A DNA stretch of 64,000 bases from Pseudomonas brassicacearum (lineage in GTDB: Bacteria > Pseudomonadota > Gammaproteobacteria > Pseudomonadales > Pseudomonadaceae). The translations under genes and the position numbers were made by a program. Shown piece after piece: positions 7,557 to 15,203 of the stretch. Location: NCBI RefSeq assembly GCF_003732225.1, contig NZ_MOBJ01000010.1:1-64000 (forward strand), in the 5' to 3' direction. The notes beneath the pieces are model-generated. The model had not been told where the DNA came from. It was given only the letters and a program-made list of their open reading frames with translations, and did not search any database. Each line of letters opens with the position of its first letter. The stretch's first letter is position 1.

Positions 7557-10235
7557 TTAGGCGGCGTCGCTGAAGTCGTAGTGCAATTCGTTGTCCCGGG
7601 CGCTGATCCGTACCCCTGCCAGCGTCTTGCCTTCGAGCATGCGGGTGAGGAACTCGCGGCTCATGTCCGGTAGCAGGCTGTTGGTCAGGATGGTGTCGAT
7701 CATCCGCCCACCACTTTCAGTTTCGGTGCAACGGGAGACGATCAGGTTGATCACCTCATCGTCGTAATCGAACGCCACTTTGTGGGTGTTCTCCACGCGC
7801 TTCTTGATGCGGTTGAGTTGCAGGCGGGTAATGGCCTTGAGCATCTCGTCGCTGAGCGGGTAGTACGGAATGGTCACCAGGCGGCCCAGCAAGGCCGGCG
7901 GGAAAATCTCCAGCAGCGGCTGGCGCAGGGCCTTGGCGATTTCTTCGGGCTCGGGCACGTTTTGCGGGTCTTTGCAGACTCGGGCGATCAGCTCGGTGCC
8001 AGCGTTGGTGGTCAGCAGAATCAAGGTGTTCTTGAAGTCGATCACGCGACCTTCGCCGTCCTCCATCACGCCTTTGTCGAAGACCTGGAAGAAGATCTCA
8101 TGCACGTCCGGGTGGGCTTTTTCCACCTCGTCCAGCAGCACTACGCTGTAGGGTTTGCGCCGCACGGCTTCGGTCAGTACGCCGCCTTCGCCATAACCGA
8201 TGTAGCCCGGTGGCGCGCCCTTGAGCGTGGACACCGTGTGGGCTTCCTGGAATTCGCTCATGTTGATGGTGATGACGTTCTGCTCGCCGCCGTACATGGC
8301 TTCGGCCAGGGCCAGGGCGGTTTCGGTCTTGCCCACGCCGGAGGTGCCGGCGAGCATGAACACGCCAATCGGTTTGCTCGGGTTGTCGAGGCCGGCGCGG
8401 GAGGTCTGGATGCGCTTGGCGATCATCTGCAAGGCGTGGTCCTGGCCGATGATGCGTTTCTTCAAGTGCTGGTCGAGGTTGAGCACGGTTTCCAGTTCGT
8501 TACGGGCCATGCGGCCCACCGGAATGCCGGTCCAGTCGGCGACCACCGAGGCCACGGCCTGGTAATCCACAGTCGGCAGGATCAACGGGGTTTCGCCTTG
8601 CAGGGCGCTGAGACGCTGTTGCAGGTCCACCAGTTTTTCGCGCAAGGCGTGGCTGGTCTCGCTGCCATCCTCGCTGTCCACCACACCGACGCGCTCGCGC
8701 AGGGTGGCGCGGGTGGCGAGCAATTCGTCTACCAGGCTTTTCTCTTCGGCCCAGCGACTTTCCAGTTCGGCGAGGCGTTCGCGCTCGGCGGCCAGCAGGT
8801 TTTCGCTGTTGCTCTGGCGGGCGCCGATGACGATGCCGATGGCGTGCTCGCGGGCGATGATCTGCAGCTCGGTTTCCAGCGCCTCGATGCGGCGACGGCT
8901 GTCGTCCACTTCGGCCGGCACGGCATGCAGGCTGATGGCGACCCGGGCGCAGGCGGTGTCCAGCAGGCTCACGGATTTGTCCGGCAACTGGCGCGCCGGG
9001 ATGTAGCGGTGAGACAGCTTGACCGACGCTTCCAGGGCTTCGTCGAGGATCTGCACCTGATGGTGTTTTTCCATCGTCGAGGCCACGCCGCGCATCATCA
9101 GCAATGCCTTGTCTTCCGACGGCTCGGCCACTTGCACCACCTGGAAACGACGGGTCAGGGCCGGGTCTTTTTCAATGTGCTTCTTGTACTCGGCCCACGT
9201 CGTGGCGGCCACGGTGCGCAACGTGCCCCGGGCCAGAGCAGGTTTCAGCAGATTGGCCGCATCCCCGGTACCAGCGGCGCCACCGGCACCGACCAGGGTG
9301 TGGGCTTCGTCGATGAACAGGATGATCGGCTTGGGCGAGGCCTGGACCTCTTCGATGACCTGGCGCAGGCGCTGTTCGAATTCACCTTTCATGCTCGCGC
9401 CGGCCTGCAACAGGCCGACATCAAGGCTGCGCAGTTCCACGTCTTTGAGCGCCGGCGGCACGTCACCGGCGACGATGCGCAGGGCAAAGCCTTCGACCAC
9501 GGCGGTTTTACCGACGCCGGCTTCACCGGTCAGAATCGGGTTGTTCTGCCGACGACGCATGAGGATGTCCACCAATTGGCGGATCTCTTCGTCACGGCCG
9601 ACGATCGGGTCAAGCTTGCCATTGCGGGCCTGCTCGGTGAGGTCGACGGTAAAACGCTTGAGCGCTTCCTGCTTGCCCATGGCGCTGGGGGCCATGGCGC
9701 CGCTGGCTTCACCGGGCACGCTGCCGGCGTTGAAACCATCGCTGGCGCTGAGCGCATTTTCCGGCGAGTCGCCGACGTATTCGTCAAAACGCTCGCTCAG
9801 GGCCTCGACCTTGATCTTGTCAAACTCTGCCGACAGCCCCAGTAACCCATGGCGCAGGCTCGGCGTCTTGAGGATGCCCAGCACCAGATAACCGGTACGC
9901 ACCTGGCTTTCGCCGAACATCAGGCTGCCGTAGACCCAGCCACGCTCCACGGCTTCTTCCACATGGGAGGACAAGTCAGTGATCGAAGTCGAGCCCCGTG
10001 GCAAACGGTCCAGGGCTTCGGTCAGGTCCCGGGCCAGGCGCGCCGGTTCGATATTGAACTGGCGGATAATGCGGTGCAGGTCCGAGTCCTGCAATTGCAG
10101 CAACTGATGAAACCAGTGGGCCAGTTCCACATAAGGGTTGCCACGCAACTTGCAAAACACGGTGGCGGCTTCGATGGCTTTGTAGGCCACGCTGTTGAGT
10201 TTGCCGAACAACGCGGCGCGACTGATTTCACCCAT
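7557..10235 (-). CDS. tssH: ClpV AAA+ ATPase (TssH), cluster 1
   Basis: The 892-residue protein has a ClpV-type N-terminal double-Clp domain and two AAA+ modules. The first Walker A is GEAGVGKT (near residue 240) with LFIDEAHTL, and the second is GTSGVGKT (near 630) with VVLLDEVEKA. Between them is a coiled middle domain with Arg/Glu-rich helices (about 430-540). ClpV unfolds contracted TssB/TssC sheaths by threading the TssC N-terminus, allowing the apparatus to be rebuilt. The start overlaps the end of tssG by 8 bases, so the two are probably translationally coupled. It is the last core gene of the leftward operon. Confidence 0.98.
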   Translation of the reverse strand: MGEISRAALFGKLNSVAYKAIEAATVFCKLRGNPYVELAHWFHQLLQLQDSDLHRIIRQFNIEPARLARDLTEALDRLPRGSTSITDLSSHVEEAVERGWVYGSLMFGESQVRTGYLVLGILKTPSLRHGLLGLSAEFDKIKVEALSERFDEYVGDSPENALSASDGFNAGSVPGEASGAMAPSAMGKQEALKRFTVDLTEQARNGKLDPIVGRDEEIRQLVDILMRRRQNNPILTGEAGVGKTAVVEGFALRIVAGDVPPALKDVELRSLDVGLLQAGASMKGEFEQRLRQVIEEVQASPKPIILFIDEAHTLVGAGGAAGTGDAANLLKPALARGTLRTVAATTWAEYKKHIEKDPALTRRFQVVQVAEPSEDKALLMMRGVASTMEKHHQVQILDEALEASVKLSHRYIPARQLPDKSVSLLDTACARVAISLHAVPAEVDDSRRRIEALETELQIIAREHAIGIVIGARQSNSENLLAAERERLAELESRWAEEKSLVDELLATRATLRERVGVVDSEDGSETSHALREKLVDLQQRLSALQGETPLILPTVDYQAVASVVADWTGIPVGRMARNELETVLNLDQHLKKRIIGQDHALQMIAKRIQTSRAGLDNPSKPIGVFMLAGTSGVGKTETALALAEAMYGGEQNVITINMSEFQEAHTVSTLKGAPPGYIGYGEGGVLTEAVRRKPYSVVLLDEVEKAHPDVHEIFFQVFDKGVMEDGEGRVIDFKNTLILLTTNAGTELIARVCKDPQNVPEPEEIAKALRQPLLEIFPPALLGRLVTIPYYPLSDEMLKAITRLQLNRIKKRVENTHKVAFDYDDEVINLIVSRCTETESGGRMIDTILTNSLLPDMSREFLTRMLEGKTLAGVRISARDNELHYDFSDAA

Positions 10236-11280
10236 GCTCTTGGCTCCTTGAGATCTGTGAGGTGTTGGCTTGCTCGGCGTAATGCCGGGCCAGTATTAAG
10301 TCCTTGGCATCTTTTGCGGGCTTGCCCACCCAGGTATTGAACCCCAGGCGGAAGCGGCCATTGAGTTGCAGCGCCGGCACTTCGGGCTGTTTCAGAACCA
10401 GGTTCAGATCCCAGTCCAGTTCATGGCCCAGGTATTCGGCCACCCAGGCCACCAGCTCATTGAAGGATGGGCTGCCCGGCAACATGCTCATGTAGTCATC
10501 CAGCTTGAGCGGCCCCAGGCGAATGCGGAATTTGTGCTGGCGATCCCAGACGCAGCGGCCCAGGCAAAAATCCACGCCCAATTGATGGGCGCTCACGCCC
10601 ACGCGGCTGCGCTCCGGCAGCACCAGCCATTGGCCGACGTACTCTTCGATCTCCACCGGCAGGCCGAAGTACTCGCCGATAATTGCCTTCAAACCGTCGG
10701 GGTAACGGGTTTGTGCCGACAGATGACCGCTGTAATGCAGCTTTGCAGTGTCGGGTATCAGCCCTTGTTTGAGCAGGCTCGGCATGCCTCGACCGCTCAG
10801 TGCTGCCAGACGTGCCGACCAGTAGTCATCGTCCGGGCGATCATGGCTGACTGTCGGCCGGGCTTCGGCCCAGGCCCGGTAAAACAGGCTCAGCAGGCGA
10901 TGGTGGAACACATCCAGAAAGCGTTTGCTGGTGCTGTCGGCGTTGTTGCGCTGGCGTTCACGCACATATTCGGTGAGGTGCAGCGGCAATGGGCCATTGG
11001 GGCCGCCGAGGCCGAAAAAGAACTGCTCCAGACGCGCCGGCGAACCGTCGATGCCCGGCTGTACCGAGGCCAGGGTCGCGGGGGCGAAGGTGCAATCGGC
11101 CTGTTGCCCAAGGCGCAAGGGGTCATCGGCCAGGCGCAACGAATGGCCCAGGCGCGGCAACTCAGGCGATTCGCACTCGATGCGCCGTAATGCCTGGAAG
11201 AAGTCGTATTCCCAGGGCTCCTGGTGCATCGCGTCCAGCGTACTCACAGGGTCGGACGGCGTCCGGGTTTGGCTTTCCAT
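10228..11280 (-). CDS. tssG: baseplate protein TssG, cluster 1
   Basis: This 350-residue protein is a TssG/VasB-family wedge component that binds TssF (usually one TssG with two TssF) and docks to TssK. Family-like stretches are EYDFFQALRRIE at the N-terminus, FFGLGGPNGPLPLHLTEYV, and FLDVFHHRLLSLFYRAW in the central part. The listed start overlaps tssF by 37 bases. An internal ATG at codon 18 (MHQEPWEYDF) would leave a 14-base gap and matches the point where family similarity begins, so the true start is uncertain. Confidence 0.96.
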   Translation of the reverse strand: MESQTRTPSDPVSTLDAMHQEPWEYDFFQALRRIECESPELPRLGHSLRLADDPLRLGQQADCTFAPATLASVQPGIDGSPARLEQFFFGLGGPNGPLPLHLTEYVRERQRNNADSTSKRFLDVFHHRLLSLFYRAWAEARPTVSHDRPDDDYWSARLAALSGRGMPSLLKQGLIPDTAKLHYSGHLSAQTRYPDGLKAIIGEYFGLPVEIEEYVGQWLVLPERSRVGVSAHQLGVDFCLGRCVWDRQHKFRIRLGPLKLDDYMSMLPGSPSFNELVAWVAEYLGHELDWDLNLVLKQPEVPALQLNGRFRLGFNTWVGKPAKDAKDLILARHYAEQANTSQISRSQEHG

Positions 11281-13103
11281 CGCATGATCTCGCCGCGTTC
11301 GGTGGTACGGATCACCGTCTCGGTAAAACTGTTGATCGACACGTAACGTGCCAGGAAGCGCTCGAACACTGCACCGAGCAAAAAGACGCCAGTGCCACGA
11401 AACGCGTTCTCATCGAATTCCAGGGTGATTTCCATACCGCGGCCGAACACGATCGGTCCCGGCATCGGCAAGCGTCGGGTGCAGGCTTTGCTGCTGACTT
11501 CGCGCAGGCCTTCGATCTGCAACTGCAAGGCTGCATCATTGTCGTCGCCATACAGGCGCAGCAGCTCGCGCAGGGCGGCGGCGCCCTGGCCTTGCTCGCT
11601 GAGGGACAAGTAGTTGAGCGAAAGCTGGCTGATCAACCGCCAGGCTTTGGCGTCGTGGGCATGGCTGGCGCGCGGGCGGCTCGGGCCCGCCACGCAGCGC
11701 ACTGCTGCTACCGGTGCGCTGTCGGCCAGGGTGAAGTCGGTCTTGCTGTTGCCCACGCTCATGAACAGCGGCAGGTCGCGGTTGGTGCACAACGCCGTTA
11801 CGCCCAATTGGCGCAGGTCGTGGCGATAGGGCGCCTGCTGGCTGTCCACCAGACTGACGAAGGTTTCGCTGCCGATGTAAGTCGAACGTGGGCCGTTGCG
11901 CCGTTGGCCGCTGGACAGCATGCGGGGTTCGCGCCGCACCGTGTAATACGCCTGATCACGGCCGTAGCGAGACGGATCGCGGACGGCATAGAACGGCAAA
12001 AAAGGCTGTTCCGACCCGGTGCCATGGCCGGTGAGGGCGGTCAGGGAATGAATCTCGAAATCCATCGGCCGGGTACGGTCGGCGATCACGTGATGTTCAT
12101 TCACCCGTTCCGACAAGTGGATGCGATCCAGGCGCTTGGGAAACAAGTTGATTGCCGGGGTGCAGAACGGCAGGAACTGCGCGGCACCGACGCTGCCTTC
12201 CAGGCTCGGATCATGACGGTCGAACAGCACGATCAATTCCAGTTCCTGACCCTCGCAGCGTTTGACTGCCCGGCTCAACCCGGTGAAGTCGACAAACAGA
12301 AAGCGGCGGGGCAGGGCGAAGTACTCCTGCAACAGGCGATAGCCCTGGAAGGCTCGCGAGACCACGGGCAGCGCGGCGTCGGTATCGTCGAATCCCACGG
12401 AACGCAGTGCATCCTGCGGCAGGCGTTCTACCCAATCGCCGCCAGGCTGACGGGCGAAGACGGCGCAGGCGTTGCCCAGCAACTGTTCGTAGAGGCGAAA
12501 GGGTTGTTCGTCGGCGCCGTTGAGGTACAACGGCAGGTTGTCCAGGGCCAGACTGTTGAACGGCAGTTCGGCACCGGTGCGCAGGGTCAGGCGCAGGCCG
12601 GCCTTGGCCTTGGGGGCGCTGGCGGCCAGCCGCCCAAGCACGGCGGACGGGTTGCCGAAGTACTCGGCCTGGCTGACCTGCAATGGCCACAACGTCACCG
12701 CATGGGCGGTGCGGTACTCGCAGCAGGTTTGGCTTTCGCGCCCCAGGGCTGCGCGCAGGACTGTGTCCCGGGGCAGCGGGAAGCCGCTGCTCAGCGAGCC
12801 TTCATCGGGGTCGGCCTGCAAGTGCACCACGGTCATCGACGGTGTCGGCGCCAGGTAATGGGGGTACGCGATTTCCAGCAGGTTGTGGGTGAAGGTCGGG
12901 TATTCGGCATCGAGCTTGAGCTGTACCCGCGCCGTCAGGTAGGCGAACCCTTCCAGTAAGCGCTCGACGTACGGATCGGCGCAGTCCATGCCGGACAACG
13001 TCAGCCGACTGGCGATTTTCGGGTACTCCTGGGCGAACTCCGCCGCGCTTTCGCGCACGTGGTGCAGTTCCTGGTTGTACAGCTCCAGCAGGCGCGGGTT
13101 CAT
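11244..13103 (-). CDS. tssF: baseplate protein TssF, cluster 1
   Basis: The 619-residue protein begins MNPRLLELYNQELHHVRE, the characteristic TssF/ImpG N-terminus. It continues with RLLEGFAYLTARVQLKLD and AYPHYLAPTPSM, all family hallmarks. TssF forms the baseplate wedge with TssG and TssE. The gene starts four bases inside the end of tssE (ATGA-type overlap) and runs into tssG, as in the HSI-I operon. Length is normal and no frame break is seen. Confidence 0.97.
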   Translation of the reverse strand: MNPRLLELYNQELHHVRESAAEFAQEYPKIASRLTLSGMDCADPYVERLLEGFAYLTARVQLKLDAEYPTFTHNLLEIAYPHYLAPTPSMTVVHLQADPDEGSLSSGFPLPRDTVLRAALGRESQTCCEYRTAHAVTLWPLQVSQAEYFGNPSAVLGRLAASAPKAKAGLRLTLRTGAELPFNSLALDNLPLYLNGADEQPFRLYEQLLGNACAVFARQPGGDWVERLPQDALRSVGFDDTDAALPVVSRAFQGYRLLQEYFALPRRFLFVDFTGLSRAVKRCEGQELELIVLFDRHDPSLEGSVGAAQFLPFCTPAINLFPKRLDRIHLSERVNEHHVIADRTRPMDFEIHSLTALTGHGTGSEQPFLPFYAVRDPSRYGRDQAYYTVRREPRMLSSGQRRNGPRSTYIGSETFVSLVDSQQAPYRHDLRQLGVTALCTNRDLPLFMSVGNSKTDFTLADSAPVAAVRCVAGPSRPRASHAHDAKAWRLISQLSLNYLSLSEQGQGAAALRELLRLYGDDNDAALQLQIEGLREVSSKACTRRLPMPGPIVFGRGMEITLEFDENAFRGTGVFLLGAVFERFLARYVSINSFTETVIRTTERGEIMRWKAKPGRRPTL

Positions 13104-13612
13104 GAGTGTCTCCGCTGGTCGGCGTTGACCACCCGTACATGACCGGATTCCAGGTCCAGGTCGGTTTGCAGCATCAGGCGCAGCGGCACTGGCTGGGCCC
13201 AGAGATCGCCTTCGATCTCGAAACTCAGGGCGTTGTGGTTCATCTCGGCAGATGCCCGGGCCCGCACGCGCAGGGTATGGCGCAGAATGCGCGGTTCGAA
13301 CGTGGCAATGGCCTGGTGGATCAGCGCTTCAAGCGCCGCGATGTCGACGTTCGACGCACTGTTGCCGGCCAGGGCCGGCAGCCCGAAGTTGACCACCGAA
13401 GTACCGGCCGGGGTGTGCAACGTCTCATCGGCGCCGAGCAATGAAGTGGTGTTGAGCAGCCACGCCAGATCACGCAGCACCGAGGCTTTGAGTTGGGTCA
13501 GGGACAGCACGCGCTTGTCGGCGCTTTCCTTGAGATTGCTCGGGTCGTCGTCGGTCAGCCGATCCAGCAGGGACGGTTGCAGACGATCGCGGGTGGCGAT
13601 GTCGGTTACCAA
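13100..13612 (-). CDS. tssE: baseplate protein TssE (gp25-like), cluster 1
   Basis: This 170-residue gp25-like protein (RLQPSLLDRLTDDDP near the start, FEPRIL with a basic follow-on near residue 115) initiates sheath polymerisation at the baseplate. The probable start is a TTG (CAA at 13610-13612): the residues it adds, MVTDIATRDRLQPSLL, are conserved in known TssE1 proteins, and no closer ATG exists. The TTG overlaps the stop codon of the upstream lipoprotein gene, implying translational coupling to the inserted effector/immunity pair. A weak start may hold TssE at low level, in line with its few copies per baseplate. Confidence 0.94.
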   Translation of the reverse strand: MVTDIATRDRLQPSLLDRLTDDDPSNLKESADKRVLSLTQLKASVLRDLAWLLNTTSLLGADETLHTPAGTSVVNFGLPALAGNSASNVDIAALEALIHQAIATFEPRILRHTLRVRARASAEMNHNALSFEIEGDLWAQPVPLRLMLQTDLDLESGHVRVVNADQRRHS

Positions 13613-14055
13613 GTGAAAAGGCCCGTGTAATTCTTCTGGTCACCTACGCCGCGCATGCAGCTGGCGTTGCGAGCGATTATCGAGGGTTCGAGTTGTCCAT
13701 TGATCTGGCGTATGGCGCGGTACTCGGAGCGACATTCCGGACTGTTCTCAGCCACCGTCGACAAATGAATAACGATGACAATGGGCACCTTGCCGAAGGT
13801 CTCGACATGCGATTTGCCTTGTCTGTCGACAGTGAATTGGCAGGGCCATGGCATGTCGAGTGGCAATAGTGTCTGGTCTGGTTTGCGTAGCGCGCAGCGT
13901 TGTTGGTCATTCACCAACGTCAACTGTTGCCCGCCCATCGAGACGACTTGCTCCACCGCTGCGGATGGCGTTGCCGGCGAGGCTTGTTGCTCGGCACAGG
14001 CAGTTAGACTTGATAACAGGCAGCCAATAAATACCGCGCAATGAGCCTTGATCAT
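13606..14055 (-). CDS. lipoprotein, candidate immunity partner of the Tae4-type amidase
   Basis: This 149-residue protein has a lipoprotein signal with lipobox LTAC (Cys20) and Ala at the +2 position, suggesting outer-membrane anchoring with the bulk in the periplasm. It overlaps the end of the amidase gene by 4 bases and precedes tssE with overlap, so it is embedded in the operon. A periplasmic protein next to a peptidoglycan amidase is what immunity requires. I do not recognise the classic Tai4 sequence pattern in it, so the immunity role is from position and localisation only. Conserved-looking features are four cysteines in the mature part (including QRCAL, PWPCQF, PECRSE and ASCMRG), possibly two disulphides. 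Confidence 0.7.
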   Translation of the reverse strand: MIKAHCAVFIGCLLSSLTACAEQQASPATPSAAVEQVVSMGGQQLTLVNDQQRCALRKPDQTLLPLDMPWPCQFTVDRQGKSHVETFGKVPIVIVIHLSTVAENSPECRSEYRAIRQINGQLEPSIIARNASCMRGVGDQKNYTGLFTW

Positions 14056-14510
14056 AAGAGCTCCCAGAACCAGATAGCCCTTGATCGATAGGCAGGGTCG
14101 TCATACCGGCTGGCGGTAAGGCCACGGTTCCAAAGATCGATGTGGTCACCGGTGCGACCGTCTGAAGACTCTCCCAGCTGTTGGAAACAGTCCTTGAAGA
14201 AAATAAGGCCTTTTTTGTCCATCAACTTGCGACGCTCTTGCGCGTCTCCGCCGAGAATCGTCGGACGGCCCAGATGATGTTTCCACAGCCAATTTGCCAA
14301 TGACTCAGCCCCTCGTGCATGTCCATGGGCGCACTTGGGTTCGGTGTAGGTGGATTTGTTGACTTTGATGGTCAGCTCTGTGTTGAGCGTCATGCTCATG
14401 CGGATAGCACACTGGTTTTCCCAAGGGCCATCACAGGGCTTTGCGTCAGGATACGTAACCAGGAGATCGGAATACGCTTTCCACAAATTGACAAACGAAG
14501 GCTTGGCCAT
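14052..14510 (-). CDS. tae4: Tae4-type peptidoglycan amidase effector
   Basis: The 152-residue protein matches type VI amidase effector 4: PSFVNLW at the start, CDGPWENQCAIRMS with the likely nucleophile Cys34, HGHARGAESLANWLW (62-76), and GDHIDLWN supplying His123 and Asp125. Tae4 enzymes are NlpC/P60-like cysteine peptidases that cut the gamma-D-glutamyl-meso-diaminopimelate bond in neighbouring cells' cell wall. There is no signal peptide, as expected for cargo carried inside the Hcp tube. It sits directly after hcp, past a terminator hairpin, in the slot normally used by tagJ in HSI-I clusters. The ribosome site upstream of the ATG is weak. Its small size fits Hcp-lumen delivery. Confidence 0.9.
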   Translation of the reverse strand: MAKPSFVNLWKAYSDLLVTYPDAKPCDGPWENQCAIRMSMTLNTELTIKVNKSTYTEPKCAHGHARGAESLANWLWKHHLGRPTILGGDAQERRKLMDKKGLIFFKDCFQQLGESSDGRTGDHIDLWNRGLTASRYDDPAYRSRAIWFWELL

Positions 14511-14554
14511 GACTCAGACACCGGATGGGGAAGGATTGGATTCGAGCAAGCACC

Positions 14555-14585
14555 AAAATGCCCCCGACGCATAACGACGGGGGCA
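14555..14585 (-). terminator. intrinsic terminator after hcp
   Basis: Read on the minus strand, TGCCCCCGTCG, a short loop TTATG and CGTCGGGGGCA form a GC-rich stem with one internal mismatch, followed by TTTT. It begins eight bases past the hcp stop codon. It should end or attenuate transcripts so that hcp is made in excess of the downstream tae4-tssEFGH genes. Confidence 0.75.
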
Positions 14586-14592
14586 CGTTCGA

Positions 14593-15081
14593 TTACACCT
14601 TGACGTTCTGGCGGATGTTCCAGCCGAACTTGATCGGCCCGCCTTCCTTGGTGCCGTCGGCTTTTTGCGGCTGGTAGTCCACCAGCACCTTGGCGAAGTT
14701 CAAGGTGACGTTTTCAGTCAGGCGATCATCGCTGCCCGAGCCGCCGGTGCTCAGGGAACTGATCAGAACTTCTTCCAGGTTGATGATCATGTACTCGACC
14801 TGGCTTTCGCCACCGGCCTTGCGCACGGTCAGCTTGACCTTGTCGATGTGCTTGCCGCTGGCGCAATGCATCATCAGGTTGGGTGAGGCCTTGTCGACGA
14901 ACTTGGTCAGCGACAGGTCCTGGACGTTCACCTTGCCGGCACCGCCGCCGCCCCCCAGGTGCATATTGCCCGACTGAGACATGCCCCAGCTCCAGTTCAA
15001 GACGTCGATTTCGTCCTTGTGGGCCTTGTCCATGGACTCGCCCTTGATGTCGCCGATCTTGATGAAAATATCAACAGCCAT
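14593..15081 (-). CDS. hcp: Hcp tube protein (TssD), cluster 1
   Basis: The start is the ATG at 15079-15081, giving 162 residues beginning MAVDIFIKIGDIKGES and preceded by GGGAGAA at good spacing; upstream in-frame codons do not belong. Hallmarks are NWSWGMSQSG, a Gly-rich loop (about residues 43-50), DLSLTKFVDKASPNLM and the closing GWNIRQN. Hcp hexamers stack into the secreted inner tube and act as receptor/chaperone for small effectors such as the Tae4-type protein encoded next. It is separated from tssC by a hairpin repeat and from the next genes by a terminator, so it is likely expressed at a different level from its neighbours. It is the only hcp in the window. Confidence 0.98.
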   Translation of the reverse strand: MAVDIFIKIGDIKGESMDKAHKDEIDVLNWSWGMSQSGNMHLGGGGGAGKVNVQDLSLTKFVDKASPNLMMHCASGKHIDKVKLTVRKAGGESQVEYMIINLEEVLISSLSTGGSGSDDRLTENVTLNFAKVLVDYQPQKADGTKEGGPIKFGWNIRQNVKV

Positions 15082-15122
15082 GTTTTCTCCCTGTGTGGTC
15101 TCTACCACATTGTGTTTTTGCT

Positions 15123-15188
15123 GATCGTTCCCACGCTCTGCGTGGTCACGCATCGGGCGGCATTCCCACGCAGAGCGTGGGAACGATC
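15123..15188. repeat. inverted repeat (GATCGTTCCCACGC family) between tssC and hcp
   Basis: GATCGTTCCCACGCTCTGCG (from 15123) and its reverse complement ending at 15188 pair almost perfectly around a loop of about 20 bases. This is a dispersed intergenic repeat typical of fluorescent pseudomonads. Lying within the tssC-hcp transcript, it could protect or uncouple the two parts of the message. Confidence 0.85.
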
Positions 15189-15203
15189 ACATCAAGAGCG
15201 GTG

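Noticed and set aside
904..9891. Many long ORFs on the plus strand opposite rhs, vgrG and tssH (for example 2035-2919 and 7782-9845).
   Set aside because: They are antisense shadows of high-GC genes with strong third-position bias; composition is Gln/Arg/Val/Gly-rich without domains.
14593..15153. Hcp with a 24-residue N-terminal extension.
   Set aside because: The extension is unlike any Hcp, and the internal ATG has a strong ribosome site and the invariant MAVDIF start.
15123..15188. Possible CRISPR repeat or attachment site.
   Set aside because: Single inverted repeat of a dispersed Pseudomonas family; no array, spacer pattern, integrase or target-site duplication nearby.
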